Source: Hamadaea sp013361475 (GTDB lineage: Bacteria; Actinomycetota; Actinomycetes; Mycobacteriales; Micromonosporaceae). Taken from it: a stretch of 64,000 bases of DNA. How positions within the stretch are numbered: position 1 is the stretch's first letter; each line of letters begins with the position of its first letter. The stretch spans positions 385,487-449,486 of the forward strand of contig NZ_JBFAHM010000008.1 in the NCBI RefSeq assembly GCF_040654195.1, given 5' to 3'. This document shows, piece by piece, positions 27,814 to 36,280 of this stretch. The translations under genes and the position numbers were made by a program. The notes below the pieces were generated by a model that was given only the letters and a program-made list of their open reading frames with translations, had not been told where the DNA came from and ran no database searches.

Positions 27814-28131
27814 GTGCCGCTCCCCACATTGAGCCCCGAGCAGCGCGCTGCCGCGCTCGAGAAGGCCGCTGAGATTCGCAAGGCCCGGGCCGAGCTGAAG
27901 GAACAGCTCAAGAAGGGCCAGACCACGCTGGACGCGGTGCTGAGCCGCGCCGAGGCCGACGACGTCGTCGGCAAGCTGAAGGTGTCGGCGGTGCTGCAGT
28001 CGCTGCCCGGCATCGGCAAGATCCGCGCCACGCAGATCATGGAGAAGCTGAAGATCGCCGACTCCCGGCGTCTGCGCGGTCTCGGTGAGCAGCAGCGCAA
28101 GGCTCTGCTCGCCGAGTTCTCCGGCAACTGA
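27814..28131 (+). CDS. mihF: Actinobacterial integration host factor (mIHF)
   Basis: A 105-residue nucleoid-associated DNA-binding protein unrelated to E. coli IHF. It has the long N-terminal helix (PEQRAAALEKAAEIRKARAELKEQLKKG) and the helix-two-turn-helix DNA-binding part (VSAVLQSLPGIGKIRATQIMEKLKIADSRRLRGLGEQQR). GTG at 27814 with GAGGAG upstream. The pyrF-mihF-gmk-rpoZ order is widely conserved in actinomycetes. A strong hairpin follows. Confidence 0.93.
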   Translation: MPLPTLSPEQRAAALEKAAEIRKARAELKEQLKKGQTTLDAVLSRAEADDVVGKLKVSAVLQSLPGIGKIRATQIMEKLKIADSRRLRGLGEQQRKALLAEFSGN

Positions 28132-28145
28132 GCCAAGTGAGACCC

Positions 28146-28176
28146 AAGGCCGCCGCCCGTTTCGGGCGGCGGCCTT
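28146..28176 (+). terminator. mihF terminator hairpin
   Basis: AAGGCCGCCGCCCG, loop TTT, CGGGCGGCGGCCTT: a perfect 14-bp stem 14 nt after the stop, followed by a weak T-containing tail. Confidence 0.85.
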
Positions 28177-28307
28177 GTGCATGCCCGGCCGGGTCCGATC
28201 CGACGTGTGATCTGTGACGTGATCTGTGCCGGGGTAACGCGACAAGATCCAGCCGCGTTGGGTAGAAAGGGACTCAACGAGCGCTGCCCATTTGGCGAGG
28301 AGAAGAA

Positions 28308-28904
28308 GTGACCGACGTATCCCGACCGCCGGCCCGCCTCACCGTGCTGTCCGGCCCGTCCGGGGTCGGCAAGGACAGCGTGATCGAGTGGATCAAACCG
28401 CGCGCCCCCTGGGTGTGGTTCTCCGTCTCGGCGACCACGCGGAAGATGCGCGACGGCGAAGTCGACGGCATCCACTACCACTTCGTGAACCGTGCCCAGT
28501 TCCGCCACCTGGAGGCCTCCGGGCAGCTGCTGGAGTGGGCCGAGTTCGCGGGCAACCTCTACGGGACGCCCCGCGCGGGCGTCGAGGCGCGGCTCGATCA
28601 GGGCATCCCGGTCCTGCTGAAGATCGACATTCAGGGCGCCCGGCAGGTCCGTGCGGTCATGCCCGAGGCTCAGCTCGTCTTCCTCGCCCCGCCGAGCGTC
28701 GAGGAACTGCACCGGCGCCTGCGCGGCCGGGGGACCGAGGACGAGGAGACGATCCGCCGCCGTCTGCTGCACGCCGACGAGGAGCTGGCCTCGCAGAAGG
28801 AGTTCGATGTCACCGTCGTCAACGACTCGGTCGAACGTGCTGCTGACGAGTTGCTAGGATTACTCGGTTCACGACAGCTCGCGCCGATCCGGGCGCACGG
28901 CTGA
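28308..28904 (+). CDS. gmk: Guanylate kinase
   Basis: A 198-residue kinase phosphorylating GMP. The fold is complete: P-loop GPSGVGKD at 16-23, GMP-binding SVSATTRKMRDGEVDGIHYHFV, LEWAEFAGNLYGTPR, LLKIDIQGARQV, LVFLAPPS and the lid RLRGRGTEDEETIRRRL. The P-loop has Asp where GK(S/T) is usual; the same GKD occurs in the related PhnN kinases, so activity may be kept. GTG at 28308 with GAGGAG upstream. Confidence 0.93.
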   Translation: MTDVSRPPARLTVLSGPSGVGKDSVIEWIKPRAPWVWFSVSATTRKMRDGEVDGIHYHFVNRAQFRHLEASGQLLEWAEFAGNLYGTPRAGVEARLDQGIPVLLKIDIQGARQVRAVMPEAQLVFLAPPSVEELHRRLRGRGTEDEETIRRRLLHADEELASQKEFDVTVVNDSVERAADELLGLLGSRQLAPIRAHG

Positions 28905-28938
28905 CAAAACAGACACAAGTTTTTCTAGGGACGTGAAA

Positions 28939-29208
28939 GTGGCCGCAACCGTCGCCAACCCAGAGGGCATCACCAACCCGCCCATCGACGAGCTGCTGGA
29001 GAAGACCACCTCGAAGTACGCGCTGGTCATCTTCGCGGCGAAGCGCGCCCGCCAGATCAACGCCTACTACTCGCAGCTCGGCGAGGGCCTGCTGGAGTAT
29101 GTCGGCCCGCTGGTGGAGACCACTCCGCAGGAGAAGGCGCTGTCCATCGCGATGCGCGAGATCAACGGTGGCCTCCTCGTCGCCGAGCCGACCGGCGAGA
29201 CCGCCTGA
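28939..29208 (+). CDS. rpoZ: RNA polymerase omega subunit
   Basis: An 89-residue subunit that assists RNA polymerase assembly and ppGpp binding. Pattern: GITNPPIDELLEKTTSKYALVIFAAKRARQINAYY and the C-terminal KALSIAMREINGGLL. The GTG at 28939 is 7 nt after AGGGA and is preferred to a GTG two codons earlier, which is too close to that site. The position after gmk is the standard one. Confidence 0.94.
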   Translation: MAATVANPEGITNPPIDELLEKTTSKYALVIFAAKRARQINAYYSQLGEGLLEYVGPLVETTPQEKALSIAMREINGGLLVAEPTGETA

Positions 29209-29247
29209 TCCGGCACTGAGAACTCGGCAGAGAACAGAAATCCGACG

Positions 29248-30450
29248 GTGAGCAGGGTCGTCCTCGGCGTCAGCGGCGGCATCGCCGCGTACAAGGCGTG
29301 CGAGCTGCTGCGCCTGCTCACCGAGTCGGGTCACCAGGTCCGCGTCGTGCCGACCGAGGCCGCGCTGCGGTTCGTCGGCGCACCGACCTGGGAGGCCCTG
29401 TCCGGTCAGCCGGTCGCGACCGGAGTCTTCACCGACGTCCCCGAGGTCCCGCACGTACGCCTCGGGCAGACCGCCGATCTGGTGCTGGTCGCCCCGGCGA
29501 CGGCCGATCTGCTGGCCAAGGCGGCCCACGGGCTCGCCGACGACCTGCTCACCTCGACATTGCTCACCGCTCGCTGTCCGGTCGTCTTCGCGCCCGCCAT
29601 GCATACGGAGATGTGGGAGCACCCGGCCACCGCCGACAACGTGGCGACGCTGCGCCGCCGGGGCGCCGTCGTGATCGAGCCCGCCGTCGGCCGCCTCACC
29701 GGCGCCGACTCCGGCAAGGGCCGCCTGCCCGACCCCGCCGAGATCTTCGCGGTCGCTCGCCGGGTGCTCGCCGGGCGTACCACTGCCGATCTGGCCGGCC
29801 GTCACGTCGTGGTGACCGCCGGCGGCACGCGGGAACCGCTCGATCCGGTGCGCTTCCTCGGCAACCGTTCGTCCGGCAAGCAGGGATACGCGTTCGCCAC
29901 GGCCGCCGTCGCCCGGGGCGCGAAGGTCACGCTGATCGCGGCCAACGTGGCCCTGCCGACGCCGGCCGGGGTCGACCTCGTCCGGGTGGGCAGCACCGCC
30001 GAGCTGCGCGACGCCGTGCTCACCGCGGCCGGCACCGCGGACGCGATGGTGTTCGCCGCCGCGCCCGCCGACTTCCGCCCCGCGCAGTACGCGGAGCAGA
30101 AGATCAAGAAGGCGGCCGACGGTTCGGCGCCTACGCTGGAACTGGTCACCAATCCCGACATCGCCGCCGAGGCCGGCGCCGCGAAACGGGCGGGCCAGGT
30201 GCTGGTGGCGTTCGCCGCGGAGACGCACGACGCGCTGGACAACGGAGCGGCCAAGCTCGTCAAGAAACGGGCTGACCTGATCGTGGTCAACGAGGTCGGC
30301 GCCGACAAGGTCTTCGGGGCCGACGACAACGACGTCGTCGTGCTCGGGGCGGACGGATCCACGACGACGCTCGGGCGGCGGTCCAAGGAGGATGTCGCCG
30401 ACGCCGTGTGGGACCTCGTGCTTGACCGCTGGTCGCCGAAGACCGACTGA
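29248..30450 (+). CDS. coaBC: Bifunctional phosphopantothenoylcysteine decarboxylase / synthetase
   Basis: A 400-residue fusion enzyme for two steps of coenzyme A synthesis. The N-terminal flavin decarboxylase half has VVLGVSGGIAAYKACELLR, APATADLLAKAAHGLADDLL and PAMHTEMWEHPA. The C-terminal synthetase half has VVTAGGTREPLDPVRFLGNRSSGKQGYA and AAPADFRP, followed by the KIKK segment. GTG at 29248; the ribosome site is weak. It lies 39 nt after rpoZ and probably shares its transcript. Confidence 0.94.
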   Translation: MSRVVLGVSGGIAAYKACELLRLLTESGHQVRVVPTEAALRFVGAPTWEALSGQPVATGVFTDVPEVPHVRLGQTADLVLVAPATADLLAKAAHGLADDLLTSTLLTARCPVVFAPAMHTEMWEHPATADNVATLRRRGAVVIEPAVGRLTGADSGKGRLPDPAEIFAVARRVLAGRTTADLAGRHVVVTAGGTREPLDPVRFLGNRSSGKQGYAFATAAVARGAKVTLIAANVALPTPAGVDLVRVGSTAELRDAVLTAAGTADAMVFAAAPADFRPAQYAEQKIKKAADGSAPTLELVTNPDIAAEAGAAKRAGQVLVAFAAETHDALDNGAAKLVKKRADLIVVNEVGADKVFGADDNDVVVLGADGSTTTLGRRSKEDVADAVWDLVLDRWSPKTD

Positions 30451-30502
30451 AGAGCCCGAATTGTGAACACACGGCCGGTCGCCGGATCGGCGTACGTGCA
30501 GG

Positions 30503-30556
30503 TTGACTAGACTGCCGCGATAACTTGCAATCGTTGAGCATCTTGCCGTTGGCAAG
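30503..30556 (+). promoter_or_regulatory. metK promoter candidate and leader hairpin
   Basis: TTGACT (30503-30508), a 17-nt spacer and TGCAAT (30526-30531) are a possible promoter. The short leader holds a perfect small hairpin, CTTGCC-GTT-GGCAAG (30542-30556), 12 nt before GAGGGAG. It is too short for any SAM riboswitch class I know. Confidence 0.4.
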
Positions 30557-30576
30557 CGGACCGTTGAGGGAGCACT

Positions 30577-31767
30577 GTGGCACGCCGTCTCTTCACCTCC
30601 GAATCGGTCACGGAGGGACACCCCGACAAGATCGCCGACCAGATCAGCGATGGCATCCTCGACGCGCTGCTCACGCAGGACCCGCGCAGCCGGGTAGCCG
30701 TGGAGACCCTGATCACGACGGGCCAGGTGCACGTCGCGGGTGAGGTCACCACCAAGGCCTACGCGGACATCCCGACGATCGTCCGGGAGACGATCCTGGG
30801 CATCGGCTACGACTCCTCGAAGAAGGGCTTCGACGGCGCTTCCTGCGGCGTGAGCGTTTCGATCGGGTCGCAGTCGCCCGACATCGCCCAGGGCGTCGAC
30901 TCCGCGCTGGAGCAGCGCGAGGGCGGCCACGACCTGCTGGACTCGCAGGGCGCCGGTGACCAGGGCATGATGTTCGGCTTCGCCTGCTCGGAGACGCCCG
31001 AGCTGATGCCGCTGCCGATCGCGCTCGCGCACCGGCTGGCCCGCCGGCTCGCCGCGGTCCGCAAGGACGGCGTGATCCCGTACCTGCGCCCGGACGGCAA
31101 GACCCAGGTCACCATCGAGTACGACGGGCTCAAGCCGGTCCGGCTGCACACCGTCGTGGTCTCCTCGCAGCACGCCCCGGACATCTCGCTCGAGTCGCTG
31201 CTGACCCCGGACGTCCGCGAGCATGTCATCGCGCCGGAACTGGAGAGCCTCGGCCTCGACACCGAGGGCTACCGGTTGCTGGTGAACCCGACCGGCCGCT
31301 TCGAGATCGGCGGCCCGATGGGCGACGCCGGCCTCACCGGCCGGAAGATCATCGTCGACACCTACGGCGGCTACGCCCGCCACGGCGGCGGCGCGTTCTC
31401 CGGCAAGGACCCGTCCAAGGTGGACCGTTCGGCGGCGTACGCGATGCGCTGGGTCGCCAAGAACGTCGTGGCGGCCGGGCTGGCCGAGCGGTGCGAGGCG
31501 CAGGTGGCGTACGCCATCGGCAAGGCGCACCCGGTGAGCCTGTTCGTCGAGACCTTCGGCACCGAGGTCGTCCCGGTCGACCGGATCGAGAAGGCCATCA
31601 GCGAGGTCTTCGACCTTCGTCCGGCCGCGATCATCCGCGACCTGGAGCTGCTGCGCCCGATCTACCAGCAGACCGCCGCCTACGGTCACTTCGGCCGGGA
31701 GCTGCCCGAGCTGGCCTGGGAGCGGACCGACCGGGTCGCCGACCTGAAGTCCGCGGCGGGGGCGTGA
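30577..31767 (+). CDS. metK: S-adenosylmethionine synthetase
   Basis: A 396-residue enzyme making SAM from methionine and ATP. Signatures: LFTSESVTEGHPDKIADQISDGILDALL, GAGDQGMMFGFAC (hexapeptide), PDGKTQVT, GRFEIGGPMGDAGLTGRKIIVDTYGG and GGGAFSGKDPSKVDRSAAY. GTG at 30577 with GAGGGAG. It supplies the SAM used by BioA and the methyltransferases nearby, though these are general users. Confidence 0.97.
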   Translation: MARRLFTSESVTEGHPDKIADQISDGILDALLTQDPRSRVAVETLITTGQVHVAGEVTTKAYADIPTIVRETILGIGYDSSKKGFDGASCGVSVSIGSQSPDIAQGVDSALEQREGGHDLLDSQGAGDQGMMFGFACSETPELMPLPIALAHRLARRLAAVRKDGVIPYLRPDGKTQVTIEYDGLKPVRLHTVVVSSQHAPDISLESLLTPDVREHVIAPELESLGLDTEGYRLLVNPTGRFEIGGPMGDAGLTGRKIIVDTYGGYARHGGGAFSGKDPSKVDRSAAYAMRWVAKNVVAAGLAERCEAQVAYAIGKAHPVSLFVETFGTEVVPVDRIEKAISEVFDLRPAAIIRDLELLRPIYQQTAAYGHFGRELPELAWERTDRVADLKSAAGA

Positions 31768-31803
31768 CCTCCTCCGTCACAGGTAGCTGGTAAACCAGGT
31801 GAT

Positions 31804-33777
31804 GTGACGAGCAAGACCAAACGCAGCGACCGGCAGCCCGCATCGGGCTTGCCGGTCGCTCGCGTCTGCGTCGACGTGCCGCTGCCGCACCTCGACCGGC
31901 CGTTCGACTACCTGGTCCCGGCCGACCTCGACGCGGCGGCGCAACCGGGGACCCGGGTTCGCGTCCGGTTCTCCGGTCAGCTCGTCGACGGCTGGCTGCT
32001 CGAGCGGGCCGAGCACACCGAGCTGGAAAGGAAGCTGGCCTTCCTGGAGAAGGTCGTGTCGCCGGAGCCGGTGCTGCGTCCGGAGATCATCCAGCTCGCC
32101 CGGGACATCGCCGGCCGCTACGCCGGCAGCCTCATCGACGTCCTGCGGCTGGCGGTGCCGCCTCGGCACGCCGCGGCCGAGAAGGCGGCTCCGCGGGAAC
32201 CGAAGCCGCCGGCCCGACCGGTCGAGACCTCAGGCTGGGGGCATTACACCGCCGGGCAGGCGTTCCTGCGCGCGCTCGCCGACGGCAAGTCGCCCCGGGC
32301 GGTGTGGTCGGCGCTGCCGGGCGAGCGCTGGCCGGACCGGGTCGCCGCCGCCGTCGCCGACACGCTGTCCAGCGGCCGGGGCGCGGTGGTCATCGTGGCC
32401 GACTACCGCGACCTGGATCGCCTCGACGCCGCGTTGACGGCCGTGCTGGGCGGCGACGATCGGCACGTGGCCCTGTCGGCGGCGCTGGGACCGGCCGAAC
32501 GCTACAAGCGCTTCCTGCGGGCCAGCCGGGGCGAGGTGCAGGTGGTCATCGGCACGCGGGCGGCCGCCTTCGCCCCCGTCCGCGATCTCGGCCTGGTCGT
32601 CATCTGGGACGACGGCGACGACCTGCACGCCGAACCACGGTCGCCTTATCCGCACGCGCGCCAGGTTTTGCTCAGCCGGGCGCAGCTGACCGGCTGTGCC
32701 GCGCTCGTCGGCGGCTACGCGCGTACGGCGGAGGGGCAGTTGCTGGTGGAGACCGGCTGGGCGAAGGAGATCACGCCGTCCCGGGAGACGCTGCGTGTCC
32801 TGTCGCCGCGCATCGTCACCGCTGACGACCGCCAGCTCGCCCGCGACCCGGGGGCGGTCGCCGCCCGGCTGCCGAGCGTGGCGTGGGAGGCGGCTCGCGA
32901 AGCGATGCGCGCCGGCGCGCCGGTGCTGATCCAGGTGCCCCGCCGGGGTTACGTGCCCTCCGTGGCCTGCCAGGAGTGCCGCGAACGGGCCCGCTGCTCC
33001 CGCTGCTCCGGCCCGCTGGCGCTGCCCGGCAACGCCGGTCCGCCGGTCTGCCGCTGGTGCGCCCGTCCAGCCGCCGACTACACCTGTCCGCGCTGCGGTG
33101 GCCGCCGGCTGCGCGCCTCGGTGACCGGCGTCCGGCGTACGGCGGAGGAGCTGGGCCGGGCGTTCCCGGGAGTGCCGGTGCGGACCTCGGGCGGTGAATC
33201 GGTCCTTGCGTCCGTCCCGGCGGAGGCGTCCCTGGTGCTCGCCACGCCCGGCGCGGAGCCCATTGTGGACGGACCGGGCTACGGCGCGGTGCTGCTGCTC
33301 GACACCTGGGCCATGCTGACCCGGGCCGACCTCCGGGCCGCCGAGGAGGCGTTGCGGCGCTGGATGGCGGCGGCCGCGCTCGCCGTCCCGGCGACCAAGG
33401 GCGGCAAAGTGGTCGTGGTGGCCGACGGCTCACTGGTCCCGGTGCAGGCGTTGCTTCGCTGGGACGCCGCCTGGCTGGCCGAACGTGAGCTGGCCGACCG
33501 GCGGGCGCTCGGCTTCCCGCCGGCCGCCCGGATGGCGTCGCTCACCGGACCGCCCGCCGCCGTCGCCGAACTCACCGAGACCGCCGACCTGCCGCCCGGA
33601 ACCGAGCAGCTCGGGCCGCTGGAGATCGGCGAAGGCTCGGAGCGCCTGCTGTTGCGAGTGCGGCGATCGGAGGCGGCGGCGTTGGCGCACGCCCTCCACA
33701 CGGCCGCCGGGACGCGCAGCGCCCGCAAGTCGGCCGACGCCGTCCGGGTCCAACTCGACCCGCTGGAGCTGCTCTAG
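31804..33777 (+). CDS. priA: Primosomal protein N' homologue lacking helicase motifs
   Basis: A 657-residue actinobacterial PriA. The N-terminal DNA-binding domain (VCVDVPLPHLDRPFDYLVP) and a complete set of eight zinc-binding cysteines (389, 392, 398, 401, 416, 419, 428, 431) are kept. The helicase core is degenerate: where Walker A should be the sequence reads SALPGERWPDRVA, and the DEAH box is IWDDGDD (268-273). It can therefore be a structural replication-restart factor but hardly an ATP-driven helicase. GTG at 31804, 36 nt after metK, without a clear Shine-Dalgarno. Confidence 0.9.
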   Translation: MTSKTKRSDRQPASGLPVARVCVDVPLPHLDRPFDYLVPADLDAAAQPGTRVRVRFSGQLVDGWLLERAEHTELERKLAFLEKVVSPEPVLRPEIIQLARDIAGRYAGSLIDVLRLAVPPRHAAAEKAAPREPKPPARPVETSGWGHYTAGQAFLRALADGKSPRAVWSALPGERWPDRVAAAVADTLSSGRGAVVIVADYRDLDRLDAALTAVLGGDDRHVALSAALGPAERYKRFLRASRGEVQVVIGTRAAAFAPVRDLGLVVIWDDGDDLHAEPRSPYPHARQVLLSRAQLTGCAALVGGYARTAEGQLLVETGWAKEITPSRETLRVLSPRIVTADDRQLARDPGAVAARLPSVAWEAAREAMRAGAPVLIQVPRRGYVPSVACQECRERARCSRCSGPLALPGNAGPPVCRWCARPAADYTCPRCGGRRLRASVTGVRRTAEELGRAFPGVPVRTSGGESVLASVPAEASLVLATPGAEPIVDGPGYGAVLLLDTWAMLTRADLRAAEEALRRWMAAAALAVPATKGGKVVVVADGSLVPVQALLRWDAAWLAERELADRRALGFPPAARMASLTGPPAAVAELTETADLPPGTEQLGPLEIGEGSERLLLRVRRSEAAALAHALHTAAGTRSARKSADAVRVQLDPLELL

Positions 33778-33819
33778 ACCCAGCCGCCCAGTTCGCGTCG
33801 CTACCCGTGCGTCCAGCGC

Positions 33820-33880
33820 GCTGGATCAGGGATCTCGGTCGAATCATGGTCCAAGATTCGACCCGGATCCCTGATCCAGC
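33820..33880. repeat. Family B 61-bp palindromic element, copy B2
   Basis: It has 30-nt arms around a single T, with three mismatches; pairing extends 2 bp further on each side (33818-33882). The left arm starts GCTGGATCAGGG. It lies between convergent priA (stop 33777) and rsmB (stop 33944). The remaining bases of this gap show nothing else. Confidence 0.92.
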
Positions 33881-33943
33881 GCCATGGCGACAAGGCGGAG
33901 GTGGCAGCGAGCCGCAGGGAAGCGGTGAAGCCGTCCGGAGGGG

Positions 33944-35341
33944 TCAAGCGGCGCGGCGCAGGACCGCCAGGAACATGGCGTCGGTGCCGTGCCGGTGCGG
34001 CCACAGTTGGACGGTCGGCCCGCCGCCGAGTCCGGGCATCGAGGGCAGCAGCGGACGGGCGTCCACGAAGTCCATCGTGGACGGAGAGCGGCGGGCCGCC
34101 TCCACGACGCTGACCTGAGTCTCGACCACGTGCGGCGAACACGTCACGTAGGCCACCAGCCCGCCGGGCCGGACGGCTTGGAAGGCCGCCCCGAGCAATT
34201 CCCGTTGCAGCCGGGTCAACGGCGGCAGGTCCGACGGTTGCCGACGCCAGCGCGATTCGGGCCGTCGCCGCAGCGACCCGAGCCCGGTGCAGGGCGCATC
34301 GACGAGGACCCGGTCGAAACCGTCGGCCGGCAGCGCGGGATCGCGTCCGACCTCCCGGCCGTCGGTGCAGATCACGTCGACGGGCAGGCCGCGTACGGCG
34401 AGCTCGACGAGGCGAGCCCGATGCGGCTGCACCTCGACGGCGGTCAGCCGGGCGCCGCGTTCGGCCGCCAGCGCGGCGAGCAGTCCGGCCTTGCCGCCCG
34501 GCCCCGCGCACAGGTCGAGCCAGCGTTCGTCTTGCCCGTCCAGCTCCGCGTTGACCAGCGCCGCCGCGACGAGCTGCGAGCCCTCGTCCTGCACGTGGGC
34601 GCGCCCGTCGCGGATGGCGGCGAGGTCGCCCGGCGCGCCGCCGGACAGGTAGACCGCGTACGGCGAGAACGCTCCGGGTGCGCCGTCGACCTCGTCGGCC
34701 AGCTCCACCGCGTCGGCCAGGCCCGGTCGCGCGCACAGGTGCACGGGCGGCCGTTCGTTGTCCTCCGCCAGCAGTTGCGCCGTCTCGGCCAGATCGCCGC
34801 CGAGCGCCTCGCTGAAAGCCCGGACGATCCACTCCGGATGGCTCCAGGCCGCGGCCAGGTGCGCGATCGGGTCGTCGCCCGCGGGCGGCGCGACCACGCC
34901 GACCCACTCGTCGAAGGTCCGCTCGCTCACCCGGCGCAGCACCGCGTTCGCGAAGCCGATCGCGCCCGGTGCGACCTCCCGCACCAGCTCCACCGTCTCG
35001 CCGACGGCCGCGTGCGGGGGCACTCTCGTCTGGAGGATTTGGTACGCGCCCAGCCGCAACGCGTCGCGGGCGGGCGGATCGATGCGGTCGACGTCGCGGC
35101 CGGCCGCCTCGGCGAGAATGAGGTCGATGGTGCCCTGACCGCGCAGCGTCCCGTAGGTGATCTCGGTGGCGAAGGCGGCGTCGCGGCCCATCAGTCCGCG
35201 GTCGCGCAGGATCTGCGGCAGCACGATGTTCGCGTACGCCCCGTCGCGGTGCACGGCGAGCAGCGCCTCGTAGGCGGCGACCCGAGCGGGATCGATGGTG
35301 CTGCGCCGGCCGCCGCCGCGGCGGGCGGGTGCGGCCCGCAT
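33944..35341 (-). CDS. rsmB: 16S rRNA (cytosine-967 C5)-methyltransferase
   Basis: A 465-residue enzyme. Residues ~17-150 form a NusB-like RNA-binding domain (ARVAAYEALLAVHRDGAYANIVLPQILR, IGFANAVLRRV). The catalytic part has LDLCAGPGGKAGLLAAL (SAM motif I), the catalytic-cysteine motif DAPCTGLGSLRRRP, and VTCSPHVVETQVSVVE with the second cysteine. Its ATG overlaps the fmt stop (TGATG). It is last in the def-fmt-rsmB unit and ends facing priA. Confidence 0.94.
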   Translation of the reverse strand: MRAAPARRGGGRRSTIDPARVAAYEALLAVHRDGAYANIVLPQILRDRGLMGRDAAFATEITYGTLRGQGTIDLILAEAAGRDVDRIDPPARDALRLGAYQILQTRVPPHAAVGETVELVREVAPGAIGFANAVLRRVSERTFDEWVGVVAPPAGDDPIAHLAAAWSHPEWIVRAFSEALGGDLAETAQLLAEDNERPPVHLCARPGLADAVELADEVDGAPGAFSPYAVYLSGGAPGDLAAIRDGRAHVQDEGSQLVAAALVNAELDGQDERWLDLCAGPGGKAGLLAALAAERGARLTAVEVQPHRARLVELAVRGLPVDVICTDGREVGRDPALPADGFDRVLVDAPCTGLGSLRRRPESRWRRQPSDLPPLTRLQRELLGAAFQAVRPGGLVAYVTCSPHVVETQVSVVEAARRSPSTMDFVDARPLLPSMPGLGGGPTVQLWPHRHGTDAMFLAVLRRAA

Positions 35342-36267
35342 CAGCCGAGCCGTTCTTGCGTCGTGAGGTGCAGACCCCGAGCCCAGTCGGCGGCTCGCAT
35401 GGCCTTCTTACCCGCCGCGCGCACCTCGCCGAGGACGACCGGATCGGTGGCCGTGCCGGCGAGCACCCGGTTCTTCTCCACGAGTAGGTCGCCTGGCTCC
35501 AACCGGGGTCCACCGGGCAACGGTGTGACCGGGCCGAGCTTGAGCCGTTCCTCGCGGTGCACGGTCCACGCGCCCGGATTCGGGGTGGCCGCCCGGATCC
35601 GCCGGTCGACGGCGAACGCCGGTTCGGTCCAGTGCACCTGAGCGTCCTCCACAGTGATCTTCGGGGCGAGGGTGATGCCGTCCATCGGCTGCGGCACCGG
35701 GGTGACCGCGCCCGCCTCGATCGCGTCCAGGACGCTGACGAGCAGGCCGGCGCCGTCCACGGCGAGCCGCCCGAGCAGGGCGCCCGCGGTGTCGGTCGGC
35801 CGGATCTTCTCCGCCATGGTGCCGAAGACGGGACCGGTGTCGAGACCCGCCTCCAGCTGGAAGACCGAGGCGCCGGTGATCTCGTCGCCGTGCCAGATCG
35901 CGTGCTGCACCGGAGCCGCGCCGCGCCAGGCGGGCAGCAGTGAGAAGTGCAGGTTGACCCAGCCGAAGCGAGGGATCGCCAGGGCGGCGGGCGGCACGAG
36001 CGCTCCGTACGCCACCACCGGTACGCAGTCCGGCGCGAGTTCGGTCAAGCGGGCCTGAAACTCGAGATCCTTGGGCCGTTCCGGGGTCAGCACCTCGATC
36101 CCGTGCTCGTCGGCCCAGGCTCCGGCGGGCGAGCGGACGAGGTGGCGGCCCCGCCCGGCCGGGGCGTCGGGGCGGGTCACCACGGCGATCAGCTCGTGGT
36201 TCGAGGCGGCGAGGGCGTCCAGGGACGGGAGCGCGACCTCCGGCGTACCGGCGAAGACGAGACGCAT
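35341..36267 (-). CDS. fmt: Methionyl-tRNA formyltransferase
   Basis: A 308-residue enzyme formylating initiator Met-tRNA with 10-formyl-THF. It has RLVFAGTPEVALPSLDAL, VVTRPDAPAGRGR, NLHFSLLPAWRGAAPVQHAI (active-site Asn and His), and the C-terminal OB-like tRNA-binding domain with IRAATPNPGAWT. It sits 13 nt after def on the minus strand, the usual functional pair. Confidence 0.96.
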   Translation of the reverse strand: MRLVFAGTPEVALPSLDALAASNHELIAVVTRPDAPAGRGRHLVRSPAGAWADEHGIEVLTPERPKDLEFQARLTELAPDCVPVVAYGALVPPAALAIPRFGWVNLHFSLLPAWRGAAPVQHAIWHGDEITGASVFQLEAGLDTGPVFGTMAEKIRPTDTAGALLGRLAVDGAGLLVSVLDAIEAGAVTPVPQPMDGITLAPKITVEDAQVHWTEPAFAVDRRIRAATPNPGAWTVHREERLKLGPVTPLPGGPRLEPGDLLVEKNRVLAGTATDPVVLGEVRAAGKKAMRAADWARGLHLTTQERLG

Positions 36268-36280
36268 CAGCTCAGTCCCC

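Noticed and set aside
30451..30576. SAM riboswitch before metK
   Set aside because: Only a short leader with one small hairpin is present; none of the SAM-I, II or IV core sequences is visible.
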